Position numbers and translations under genes: made by a program
Shown here: positions 1 through 6,137 of the stretch, piece by piece
Layout: each line of letters begins with the position of its first letter
Position numbering within the stretch: position 1 is the first letter of the stretch
The notes under the pieces: generated by a model
Told to the model about the DNA's origin: nothing
The model's input: only the letters and a program-made list of their open reading frames with translations
Database searches by the model: none
Assembly: GCA_903904765.1 (NCBI GenBank)
Contig: CAIVEA010000802.1
Location: 1 to 6,635, forward strand
Reading direction: 5' to 3'
Length of the DNA stretch: 6,635 nucleotides
DNA from: an uncultured Chloroflexota bacterium
GTDB lineage: Bacteria; Chloroflexota; Anaerolineae; Aggregatilineales; Phototrophicaceae

Positions 1-113
1 AAGATCGCACGCCTTCTATCACGGGTGAGGATGGCCTGCGATCTGTCGAGATTGTTGTGGCGGCCTATCATTCAGCCGCCAGCGGCCAACCGGAGCGTCT
101 TCGTTCCGTGTAG
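1..113 (+). CDS. Gfo/Idh/MocA-family oxidoreductase, C-terminal end (partial)
   Basis: The reading frame that begins at base 3 is open from the window edge to a TAG stop at 111-113 and encodes 36 residues. They include TPSITGEDGLRSVEIVVAAY followed by HSAASGQPERL. This is the usual tail of NAD(P)-dependent sugar or inositol dehydrogenases of the Gfo/Idh/MocA family: a 'P.vsGeDGlrsvei..AaY.Sa.sGqp..L' pattern forming the last helix after the substrate-binding domain. The N-terminal Rossmann domain and catalytic residues lie outside the window, so the substrate cannot be named. The gene runs in the same direction as typA and is followed by a hairpin at 147-174. The family assignment rests on a short but characteristic motif; the other two plus-strand frames show nothing comparable. 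Confidence 0.75.
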   Translation, partial: DRTPSITGEDGLRSVEIVVAAYHSAASGQPERLRSV

Positions 114-146
114 GCACACTGACAACCTCACCAGTTTGAATGTACG

Positions 147-175
147 AACCCTCGTTCGCACCAGCGCGAGGGTTT
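147..175 (+). terminator. Possible terminator hairpin after the oxidoreductase gene
   Basis: AACCCTCG (147-154) pairs with CGAGGGTT (167-174) in an eight-base-pair stem. Inside it CGC (157-159) can pair with GCG (164-166) around an ACCA loop, leaving a two-base bulge at 155-156. It begins 33 bases after the oxidoreductase stop and lies upstream of the typA promoter, where a terminator is expected. The T-run after the stem is short (TTT, mostly inside the stem), so termination may be weak or need Rho. Confidence 0.5.
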
Positions 176-200
176 CCACTATCATGCGTCCGCTATCCTC

Positions 201-209
201 TGTTACAAT
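201..209 (+). promoter_or_regulatory. Probable extended -10 promoter of typA
   Basis: TGTTACAAT contains the -10 hexamer TACAAT (204-209, five of six matches to TATAAT) preceded by the TG-n element of extended -10 promoters. No good -35 box is seen at 16-18 bases spacing, which extended -10 promoters can tolerate. Transcription would start near base 216, leaving a leader of only about 20-30 bases before the typA start. This would let typA be transcribed independently of the upstream oxidoreductase gene. Confidence 0.45.
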
Positions 210-238
210 GCAAGTACGAAAACATAAGAAATCGGGGA

Positions 239-2092
239 ATGCCTGTGTCACAAGTAAGGAATGATATTCGGAATATCGCGATCATCGCGCATGTTGATCA
301 CGGCAAAACAACGCTCGTGGATGGCATGCTCAAACAGTCGAAGGTATTCCGCGAGTCGGCGAACGTTGGGGAACGCATTCTCGACTCGAACGATCTGGAA
401 CGCGAACGTGGAATTACCATTCTCGCCAAAAACACAGCCGTCACATGGGGCGGGACGAAGATCAATATCGTAGATACACCGGGACATGCGGATTTTGGCG
501 GCGAAGTGGAGCGCGTCCTGAACATGGTGGACGGCGCACTTCTTCTCGTGGACGCGGTTGAAGGGCCAATGCCGCTGACGCGGTTCGTGTTGCGTAAGGC
601 GCTGGCGTTGGGGCTGCGAATTATTGTGGTCATCAATAAGGTGGATCGCCCCTTTGCCCGCCCTGATGAAGCGTTGAACGAAACGTTTGACCTGTTCATT
701 GAACTGGGTGCGAGCGATGAGCAAGCTGATTTTCCGGTGGTGTATGCGATTGGGCTGGTCGGGAAGGCTGGTTATGCACCTGCTGGATTGCACAGTGATT
801 TAACTCCCCTGTTTGAAACTATCATCAAGGAAGTTCCGCCGCCTACAGTGGAGATGGATGATCCTGCCCGCTTACTGGTTACGACGCTGGAATATGACAA
901 CTACAAGGGGCAGATTGGCATTGGCCGTTTGATGTCCGGCAAGATCCGTCGCGGGATGCCTGTCGTGCAAATCAAGACAGATGGTCGCCGAGTGAATGGG
1001 CGTATCGAATACCTTTTCAGTTTTCACAATCTTTCTAAGCTAGATGTGGATGAAATGTCCGCTGGCGATATTCTGGCCTTCGGCGGGTTCAGCGAATTGC
1101 ACATTAGCGATACGATTGCGGATGTAGCTGTGACAGAACCGCTTCCGCCGATCAGCGTGGAAGAGCCGACGGTGCGGATGACTTTCGGCGTAAACACTTC
1201 TCCGCTGGCGGGACGTGAAGGGAAGACCGGATGGGGGACTTCGCGTCGTCTTCGCCAACGCCTGTATGACGAGACGCGCTCCAATGTGGCGCTGCGTGTG
1301 GGCGACAGCGATTCGCCGGATAAGTTTGTGGTCAGTGGGCGCGGTGAATTGCATCTAGGCATTTTGATTGAAACCATGCGCCGTGAGGGGTACGAATTTG
1401 AGGTCAGCAAGCCAGAAGTGATTTACCGGGAGGACCCGGAAACTGGCGAAGTGTTGGAACCGATTGAGGAAGTGCATATCGAAGTGGCGGAAAATCTGGT
1501 GGGCACGGTGGTCGAGTTGCTGGGTGGACGGCGCGGAATAATGACCGATATGAGTACCGAAAACACCACGACTTACCTGAAATATCTCGTCCCCACACGC
1601 GGTATGCTGGGTTTCCGTTCGCAATTCATGCGGGCGACGAGTGGTATGGGACAGATTCACAGCCTCCATCATGGCTACGATCCGGTTTCCGGCGAAATTC
1701 CAGGACGGCAGTTCGGTAGCCTAGTGGCAATGGAGACCGGAACCGCAACGGCCTATGCGCTCGTGAATCTTGAGCAGCGCGGGAGCTTCTTCATCGGCCC
1801 CAGCGTGGATGTGTATGAAGGTATGGTGGTCGGGGAACACATTCGTCCCGGCGATTTGGATTTGAATGTGATTAAGGCCAAGCACCTGACCAATCACCGC
1901 GCTAAGCCTTCGGAAACCACTTCATCGCTCACACCGCCCCGCGACTTCAGCCTCGATGACTGGATTGAGTTCATGGCGGAAGATGAGCTACTGGAAGTTA
2001 CGCCTGCGAACCTGCGACTGCGTAAACGCATCCTGAACAGTGAGGAACGCCTGAAGGATCGTAAGCGCCGTGAGAAGATCATCGCGGGGTAA
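239..2092 (+). CDS. typA: Translational GTPase TypA/BipA
   Basis: The product is a 617-residue ribosome-associated GTPase of the EF-G/LepA superfamily that acts in the cytoplasm in ribosome assembly and stress or cold adaptation. The GTPase motifs are in order: G1 AHVDHGKTT (17-25), G2 RGIT (57-60), G3 DTPGH (79-83) and G4 NKVD (133-136). The EF-Tu-like beta barrel follows at about 210-300, then the [12 protein letters not shown] segment (318-329), the EF-G-like domain with VSGRGELHL (365-373), and the TypA-specific C-terminal domain with [12 protein letters not shown] (452-463) and a basic tail. Length is normal for the family (about 600-620). Start choice: the frame is open back to an ATG at 140, but family proteins begin shortly before [12 protein letters not shown], so ATG 239 is preferred. 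GTG 245 is a real alternative, because GGGG at 234-237 sits only one base from ATG 239 but seven from GTG 245. The usual G5 serine (YAS) is isoleucine here (YAIG, residue 171). Ends 23 bases before a terminator hairpin. Confidence 0.97.
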   Translation: MPVSQVRNDIRNIAIIAHVDHGKTTLVDGMLKQSKVFRESANVGERILDSNDLERERGITILAKNTAVTWGGTKINIVDTPGHADFGGEVERVLNMVDGALLLVDAVEGPMPLTRFVLRKALALGLRIIVVINKVDRPFARPDEALNETFDLFIELGASDEQADFPVVYAIGLVGKAGYAPAGLHSDLTPLFETIIKEVPPPTVEMDDPARLLVTTLEYDNYKGQIGIGRLMSGKIRRGMPVVQIKTDGRRVNGRIEYLFSFHNLSKLDVDEMSAGDILAFGGFSELHISDTIADVAVTEPLPPISVEEPTVRMTFGVNTSPLAGREGKTGWGTSRRLRQRLYDETRSNVALRVGDSDSPDKFVVSGRGELHLGILIETMRREGYEFEVSKPEVIYREDPETGEVLEPIEEVHIEVAENLVGTVVELLGGRRGIMTDMSTENTTTYLKYLVPTRGMLGFRSQFMRATSGMGQIHSLHHGYDPVSGEIPGRQFGSLVAMETGTATAYALVNLEQRGSFFIGPSVDVYEGMVVGEHIRPGDLDLNVIKAKHLTNHRAKPSETTSSLTPPRDFSLDDWIEFMAEDELLEVTPANLRLRKRILNSEERLKDRKRREKIIAG

Positions 2093-2115
2093 TCACTGCG
2101 ATCGGCATCTGAATC

Positions 2116-2148
2116 AAAAACCGGGCGCATAACCGCACCCGGTTTTTT
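2116..2148. terminator. Bidirectional intrinsic terminator between convergent typA and aldolase genes
   Basis: AAAAACCGGG (2116-2125) pairs with CCCGGTTTTT (2138-2147), extended inside by GC/GC after one C-A mismatch, with loop ATAACC. The plus-strand RNA ends in six U residues (2143-2148), and the minus-strand RNA ends in five U residues from the A-tract 2116-2120. It lies 23 bases after the typA stop and 14 bases after the aldolase stop, so one element can end both transcripts. Confidence 0.9.
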
Positions 2149-2161
2149 GTTTGCTTGCGGT

Positions 2162-3124
2162 TTAGTAGGTTTTTTCCCAGCCTTTGGGTGCAGGCATGGG
2201 GGCGAAAAACTCCGTCCAGGGACGGGCGTTCTTGTTGGCGATATCGCTCAGTTCTTGCAGGCGGGTACTGGCTGTGCCGGACAGGAATTCGGCACGTTGG
2301 GCGGCGGTTAGGGTGACGGCCTCTTTCCAGATGGCACGGCCTGCGAGGAAGCCGCTGGCTCCCGCAACGCAAGCTATACGGGTTTGGTCGGCGAACGTGC
2401 GGAAGTCAACACCCGCGCTGAGTAGCACCCAAGGAATCACACTGGCTTTGCTGATGGATTCGCAGGCACGCTGCCATTCGGCATGATCGGTGTTGTAGTT
2501 GGCATCATACGGGAATTCCAGCTTGAGTACATCCGCACCCAAGGGGCTGAGGCGCTCCGCCGTTTTGAGGACGACTTCGGGGCGCGTCTTGGCGAAGGAT
2601 TCGCTTTCTTTGGCGACATCCGATTGTAGGCTGTATGACATGGGTTCAAGGTAGAGTGGGATGTCGTGAGCATGGCAATCAGTGGCTACCTGCTTGATGA
2701 CACCTTCGATTTCTTCCGCCAGTGCGCCAGTGTCGGGATGGTAGTAGGCCATCAACTTGACAGCAGTTGCGCCCATGCGCTTGATCTTGGCAACAGTCCA
2801 ATCCGGCTCAAATTCAATGTGGCGATACGTGGAATCACCGCTGTAGCCGCTTTTTTCGTATGACATTAGCAAACCGCTGCGGCGATCCATATTCAGCGCC
2901 GATTCGAGGCCGTAATCGGTATCCAGCAGTACTGCGCTGGCCGTTTTGGACAGGGCGACCACGACTTCGCGCTTGATAGCTACAGCTTCTTCGTAGGTGG
3001 TAGAAGTAGGCAGCATCTTGCGATAAGTCCCGCGTTGATCGAAGGCGAGAATGGTGAAAACGTCGCTCGCTGTGCTGGTTCTTTTTAGCCCCAGCCAGCG
3101 TCCGGCAGAGATGGCTTCAGTCAT
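2162..3124 (-). CDS. Class I aldolase of the tagatose-1,6-bisphosphate aldolase (LacD/YihT) family
   Basis: This 320-residue TIM-barrel aldolase probably splits a phosphorylated ketose into dihydroxyacetone phosphate and an aldehyde in the cytoplasm. Seen in the sequence: an N-terminal strand with AFDQRG (27-32), AVKLMAYYHPD (121-131), a strand ending LYLEPMSY (157-164), GADVLKLEFPYD (196-207) whose Lys201 aligns with the Schiff-base lysine of the family, and PWVLLSAGVDF (231-241). GASGFLAGRAIW (255-266) follows, with Arg263 at the expected phosphate/sulfonate-binding position, and the C-terminus ARPWTEFF (300-307) resembles LacD. By eye the C-terminal third shares most with sulfofructose-phosphate aldolase YihT, while the end resembles LacD, so the substrate is open. 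The start ATG 3124 is supported by GAGGAG eight bases upstream; the open frame to 3208 would overlap the kinase gene. It is the last gene of the minus-strand operon, 46 bases after the kinase stop. Confidence 0.9.
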   Translation of the reverse strand: MTEAISAGRWLGLKRTSTASDVFTILAFDQRGTYRKMLPTSTTYEEAVAIKREVVVALSKTASAVLLDTDYGLESALNMDRRSGLLMSYEKSGYSGDSTYRHIEFEPDWTVAKIKRMGATAVKLMAYYHPDTGALAEEIEGVIKQVATDCHAHDIPLYLEPMSYSLQSDVAKESESFAKTRPEVVLKTAERLSPLGADVLKLEFPYDANYNTDHAEWQRACESISKASVIPWVLLSAGVDFRTFADQTRIACVAGASGFLAGRAIWKEAVTLTAAQRAEFLSGTASTRLQELSDIANKNARPWTEFFAPMPAPKGWEKTY

Positions 3125-3132
3125 ACTTATTG

Positions 3133-3138
3133 CTCCTC
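3133..3138 (-). promoter_or_regulatory. Ribosome binding site of the aldolase gene
   Basis: On the minus strand GAGGAG stands eight bases before ATG 3124. It is the strongest Shine-Dalgarno sequence in the window and decides the aldolase start against the longer in-frame reading that would begin inside the kinase gene. Confidence 0.8.
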
Positions 3139-3170
3139 TATGGTGTGTCTTTCTGAGCGTTTGGATGGTG

Positions 3171-4121
3171 TCAGGGTTGTGCTGCGAGGAACGCTTCCAC
3201 TTCAGCACGAACTTTAGCGCCCGCCATTGGCCCCATCGCAGTTACAGCCAATGCGCCACAGGCGTTCGCAAATCGAGCAGCGGTTTCAGGTGAATCCCCT
3301 GCAAGCCAGCGTGTCAAGAAACCGGCATCGAAACAATCCCCCGCTCCGGTTGGGTCAATTTCCTTGACGGGGAATCCGGGCACTTTGAAAGGAGTTGTTC
3401 CATTCCGATAGACTGTGCAACCGTCAGCGCCCTCAGTGAGGATGATACAGCGTCCCTCTTTGCCTGTGAGGAGCGCGGCTATCGCCTGATTAGCCGTTGT
3501 TGTTCCAGTCAGCAGCATGGCTTCGTGCGCGGTGGGCAGCAGTACATCAGCCGCAGCCACAAAGGGTTGGAAAGCTATACAGGCCCTCTCTGGGGAGAGC
3601 AGTTGCGGGCGTAAATTGGGATCAAAGCTGATTTTTGCGCCCACCTGTTGAGCCATCGTCAATGCTTGCAGCCCCATTTGAAGGGCGTGGTCGTGCATCG
3701 AGAGAGTAGATCCCATGATGTGCAGGCATTTTAACCCTTCAAACATTTCGGGGGGGAGCATGCTAGAGTTCAACTGACCAGCAGCGGCATGGCGGGCATG
3801 AAAAACGAAATCACGCGAACCATCCGGGTTATAGGAAACGAAGGCCACGCCCGTCGTGTAATCTTCCAGCGTGTATAACCCGCGCACATCCACTTGATCG
3901 GCGATTAGTTGGTCGCGCTGGCACTTGCCAAATGCATCAGCGCCAATAGCGCCAATTGCACCCACTTTCGCTCCCAAGCGTGCCGCCTGCGCTGCGAAAA
4001 TGAAGGGTGCGCCACTTGGGTATGGACCGGTGAATAGTTCAGGACGATCGAGGGGATGTCCCACTTTCGTCCGCATCACTTCCACCAGCGCCTCACCGAA
4101 TGTCAGTAAATCCAATCCCAT
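3171..4121 (-). CDS. PfkB/ribokinase-family sugar kinase
   Basis: This 316-residue cytoplasmic kinase transfers phosphate from ATP to a sugar hydroxyl, presumably on the sugar imported by the adjacent transporter. The N-terminus LLTFGEALVEV (5-15) is typical of the fructokinase / 2-keto-3-deoxygluconate kinase branch. The first PfkB signature region is SGAPFIFAAQAARLGAKV (36-53) with GAIGADAFG (57-65). FDPNLRP (167-173) follows. The second signature EIDPTGAGDCFDAGF (254-268) supplies the anion hole and the catalytic base Asp262. ATG 4121 has GAGGAAG (4126-4132) just upstream. The gene begins 26 bases after the ATPase stop and ends 46 bases before the aldolase. Pairing with a LacD-type aldolase suggests the kinase product is the aldolase substrate. 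Fructose, tagatose, KDG-like or 5-keto-2-deoxygluconate substrates cannot be separated by eye. It looks less like the sulfofructose kinase YihV, which lacks the DPNLR segment as far as I recall. Confidence 0.93.
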   Translation of the reverse strand: MGLDLLTFGEALVEVMRTKVGHPLDRPELFTGPYPSGAPFIFAAQAARLGAKVGAIGAIGADAFGKCQRDQLIADQVDVRGLYTLEDYTTGVAFVSYNPDGSRDFVFHARHAAAGQLNSSMLPPEMFEGLKCLHIMGSTLSMHDHALQMGLQALTMAQQVGAKISFDPNLRPQLLSPERACIAFQPFVAAADVLLPTAHEAMLLTGTTTANQAIAALLTGKEGRCIILTEGADGCTVYRNGTTPFKVPGFPVKEIDPTGAGDCFDAGFLTRWLAGDSPETAARFANACGALAVTAMGPMAGAKVRAEVEAFLAAQP

Positions 4122-4125
4122 TGTG

Positions 4126-4132
4126 CTTCCTC
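4126..4132 (-). promoter_or_regulatory. Ribosome binding site of the sugar kinase gene
   Basis: Minus-strand GAGGAAG precedes ATG 4121, with the GAGG core seven bases from the start codon. It supports the chosen start and independent ribosome entry for the kinase within the operon. Confidence 0.75.
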
Positions 4133-4147
4133 GGACTGTGCGGTGGC

Positions 4148-4900
4148 CTACGCCATCTCCGACGCGCCAACAATGTGCTTCACAATCAAGTCAACGGTGG
4201 CATCGGCACGCATGATGTTGGCGACAACGCGCCCGCGACGCATGACTACGATGCGATCTGCCACTTCCATGACATCCTGCATCGTGTGGCTGATGAGAAT
4301 AACCGGCACACCCTGATCGCGCAGAGTGCGTACTAGCGTCAATACTTTACGCTGCTCTGGAACGCCCAGCGCAGCGGTCGGTTCATCCATAATCACCAGT
4401 TGTGCATTCCAGTACAGCGCACGGGCGATGGCAACGGCCTGACGCTGACCGCCGGACAGGTTCACCAACTTTTGCTTGAGCGACGGAATGTGAATATCCA
4501 AGCGATCCAAGACCGCATTGGCTTCTTTACGCATGGTCTCATCATCTGTGACCGAGAAAATACCCATGAATTTGCGCGTGCGTTCTTTGCCCAAGAACAC
4601 GTTCGCGCCTACATCGAGGTTTTCTGCGAGCGCCAAATCCTGATAGATGGTTTCGATACCCCGGTCACGAATTTCAGAGGGCGAGTGATTGGTGATCTCG
4701 GCTTGATTAAAGGTTACGTGCCCGCGTTCCGGTTTGTACACCCCGGAGATACATTTGATAAGGGTGCTTTTGCCTGCGCCGTTATCGCCCAGAAGCGCCA
4801 CCACTTCACCGCGAGAAACCTCGAAATCCACATGGTCGAGCGCTGTCAAACCGCCGAAGAACTTACAGACTCCATTGCACTGAAGCAGAATATCAGACAT
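4148..4900 (-). CDS. Sugar ABC transporter ATP-binding protein, single nucleotide-binding domain (FrcA-like)
   Basis: This 250-residue ATPase would power import through the neighbouring permease from the cytoplasmic face of the membrane. All catalytic motifs are intact: Walker A GDNGAGKST (38-46), Q-loop Gln87 in IYQDLAL, signature LSGGQ (148-152), Walker B LVIMDEPTAAL (168-178) with Asp172 and catalytic Glu173, and the switch His205 in ILISHTM. Most CUT2 sugar transporters (RbsA, MglA, XylG) carry two fused ATPase domains of about 500 residues. This protein has only one and ends naturally at a TAG, so it should work as a homodimer, as FrcA of the fructose transporter does. Its ATG overlaps the permease stop by eight bases (ATGTCTGA) and has only a weak ribosome binding site, implying translational coupling to the permease. 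Confidence 0.95.
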   Translation of the reverse strand: MSDILLQCNGVCKFFGGLTALDHVDFEVSRGEVVALLGDNGAGKSTLIKCISGVYKPERGHVTFNQAEITNHSPSEIRDRGIETIYQDLALAENLDVGANVFLGKERTRKFMGIFSVTDDETMRKEANAVLDRLDIHIPSLKQKLVNLSGGQRQAVAIARALYWNAQLVIMDEPTAALGVPEQRKVLTLVRTLRDQGVPVILISHTMQDVMEVADRIVVMRRGRVVANIMRADATVDLIVKHIVGASEMA

Positions 4901-6005
4901 TTGTCCGCAGCCTTTCTAGCGCCGCCTGTGCCTGATTTACGAGCACGGCGATGATGATGACAACACCTACAACCACGAACTGCCACAGCGGATTAATGTT
5001 GATGATAACGAGGCCATTGGAAAGCACATTGATGATGAGCGCACCAATGACCGCGCCGCTAATTTTACCTTCACCGCCAAAGAGATTGGTTCCACCGATG
5101 ACGACGGCTGCCACTGACTGCAACAATGCAGCTTCGGCTGCGTTCGGCGCACCGGCTGTAAAGCGGAAGGTGTGTAAAACACCCGCGATACCGGCAGTAA
5201 AAGCTGCCAGCACATAAATCCAAGTGAGATGCTTTTTGATGTTGATACCGGAACGCACGGCTGCGTCCTGATTGCCGCCGATGGCATAAGTGTGGCGACC
5301 AAAGCGGGTACGCCCCAAGACGAAAGCAAAAACGATGACCACGATGGCTGTGATGATGACGGGGTAGGGTAGCAGCGCCGCCACACCACGGCTGATTTCA
5401 GGCGGTAACTCTGCGGGTCGGGTCAGGACGAATAAACCTTGTGTGGGAACATACCACAGCAAGCTGCCACTTCCGATAGAACGGAGCGAGTCCTGGAGCA
5501 TTGGAGGCAGATTACCGATGATTTGCTGTCCATCAGTGAGCAAAAAGGCCGCCCCGCGCACGATGCCGAACATACCCAATGTGGCAATGAAGGGTGGAAC
5601 TTTAATGCGTGCGATGAGGATGCCGTTGATGATACCGGGAATGATGGACACTACTAATGCAAGGCCAACGCCCATGAGCATTGCCAGACCAATATCTGTC
5701 CCACCGTTCACTGCGTCGCGCATGACACGGGCGCAAATGACAGAAGCGAGGCCAACGGTCCAACCAATGCTCAGGTCAATGCCAGCGGTGATGACCACAT
5801 AAGTCTGACCAATCGCCATCAGCGCAACCATCGTACTCGTCACAAGTACGTTGGCGAAATTTGCGAGAGAAAGAAACCCTTTGCCTGTGATCGAAAAGAA
5901 GATCACCATAGCCAAAAGGAAAATATACGCCCAACTCCGAGCTACATAGTCGAGCAGGCGTTCTTTGGAAAAAGACGAACTTGAACTAGACGAAACTGCT
6001 GCCAT
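4893..6005 (-). CDS. Sugar ABC transporter permease, RbsC/FrcC family (CUT2)
   Basis: This 370-residue integral inner-membrane protein forms the sugar channel, probably as a homodimer. Hydrophobic segments lie near residues 26-40, 54-75, 80-93, 105-131, 138-156, 213-230, 261-277, 293-306, 315-334 and 341-357. Family motifs are ITAGIDLSIG (72-81), the cytoplasmic ATPase-contact loop GRTRFGRHTYAIGGNQDAAV (231-250) with following RSGIN, and AVVIGGTNLFGGEGKISGAV (300-319). The N-terminus has a run of seven serines (5-11) before the first membrane segment, and the loop at about 165-212 is longer than in RbsC as I recall it; together these make the protein about 50 residues longer than RbsC. ATG 6005 has AGGA (6015-6018) nine bases upstream. 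It lies between the binding-protein and ATPase genes, overlapping the latter by eight bases. Confidence 0.95.
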   Translation of the reverse strand: MAAVSSSSSSSFSKERLLDYVARSWAYIFLLAMVIFFSITGKGFLSLANFANVLVTSTMVALMAIGQTYVVITAGIDLSIGWTVGLASVICARVMRDAVNGGTDIGLAMLMGVGLALVVSIIPGIINGILIARIKVPPFIATLGMFGIVRGAAFLLTDGQQIIGNLPPMLQDSLRSIGSGSLLWYVPTQGLFVLTRPAELPPEISRGVAALLPYPVIITAIVVIVFAFVLGRTRFGRHTYAIGGNQDAAVRSGINIKKHLTWIYVLAAFTAGIAGVLHTFRFTAGAPNAAEAALLQSVAAVVIGGTNLFGGEGKISGAVIGALIINVLSNGLVIININPLWQFVVVGVVIIIAVLVNQAQAALERLRTNV

Positions 6006-6031
6006 GAAGATCTATCCTAACGTTGTGGAAT

Positions 6032-6122
6032 GCAGTGACCGGGGTGACTGCCACACGGAGGCAAATCACATTGCATAACGAGTTTGAAAACGGAATGGGA
6101 GGCCAGCCGGAGCCGGCCTCCC
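6032..6122 (-). promoter_or_regulatory. Intercistronic hairpin region between binding-protein and permease genes
   Basis: In the 132-base gap, GGGAGGCC (6097-6104) pairs perfectly with GGCCTCCC (6115-6122), extended by GC/GC inside an A-C mismatch with a four-base loop. On the minus strand it begins 15 bases after the binding-protein stop and is not followed by a proper U-run (ATTCCGTTTTC), so it is not a classical full terminator. A second weaker hairpin, GCAGT (6032-6036) with ACTGC (6047-6051), lies nearer the permease start. Such stem-loops after binding-protein genes commonly protect the upstream message from 3' decay or partly stop transcription, giving more binding protein than permease. 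That role here is inferred. Confidence 0.6.
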
Positions 6123-6137
6123 TGTTACTGCGTAAAA

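Noticed and set aside
140..238. N-terminal extension of TypA from ATG 140
   Set aside because: The extra 33 residues run through the hairpin and lie upstream of the predicted promoter, are cysteine/arginine-rich without family similarity, and known TypA proteins start close to [12 protein letters not shown].
25..264. Plus-strand open frame of 79 codons across the left edge and typA leader
   Set aside because: It overlaps the oxidoreductase tail in another frame, crosses a hairpin and the typA promoter, and has no recognisable motif. The frame beginning at base 3 gives a clear family signature instead.
248..793. 181-codon minus-strand open frame inside typA
   Set aside because: It is antisense to the strongly conserved GTPase domain, rich in His, Arg and Gln as antisense shadows are, and matches no known family.
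2116..2148. Inverted repeat as a transposon end or attachment site
   Set aside because: The A-tract and T-tract flanks, the small loop and the location between convergent stops fit an intrinsic terminator; no transposase or target duplication is seen.
3125..3208. Longer aldolase reading starting at 3208
   Set aside because: It would overlap the kinase C-terminus, and the strong GAGGAG site fits ATG 3124. The extra 28 residues have no family similarity.
4400..4954. 184-codon plus-strand open frame antisense to the ATPase and permease end
   Set aside because: The minus-strand ATPase has every catalytic motif in order. The plus frame has no ribosome site or recognisable domain and is explained as a shadow.
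5443..5802. 119-codon plus-strand open frame antisense to the permease
   Set aside because: It mirrors a conserved transmembrane protein and is methionine/proline-rich as expected from the complement of hydrophobic codons; no motif.
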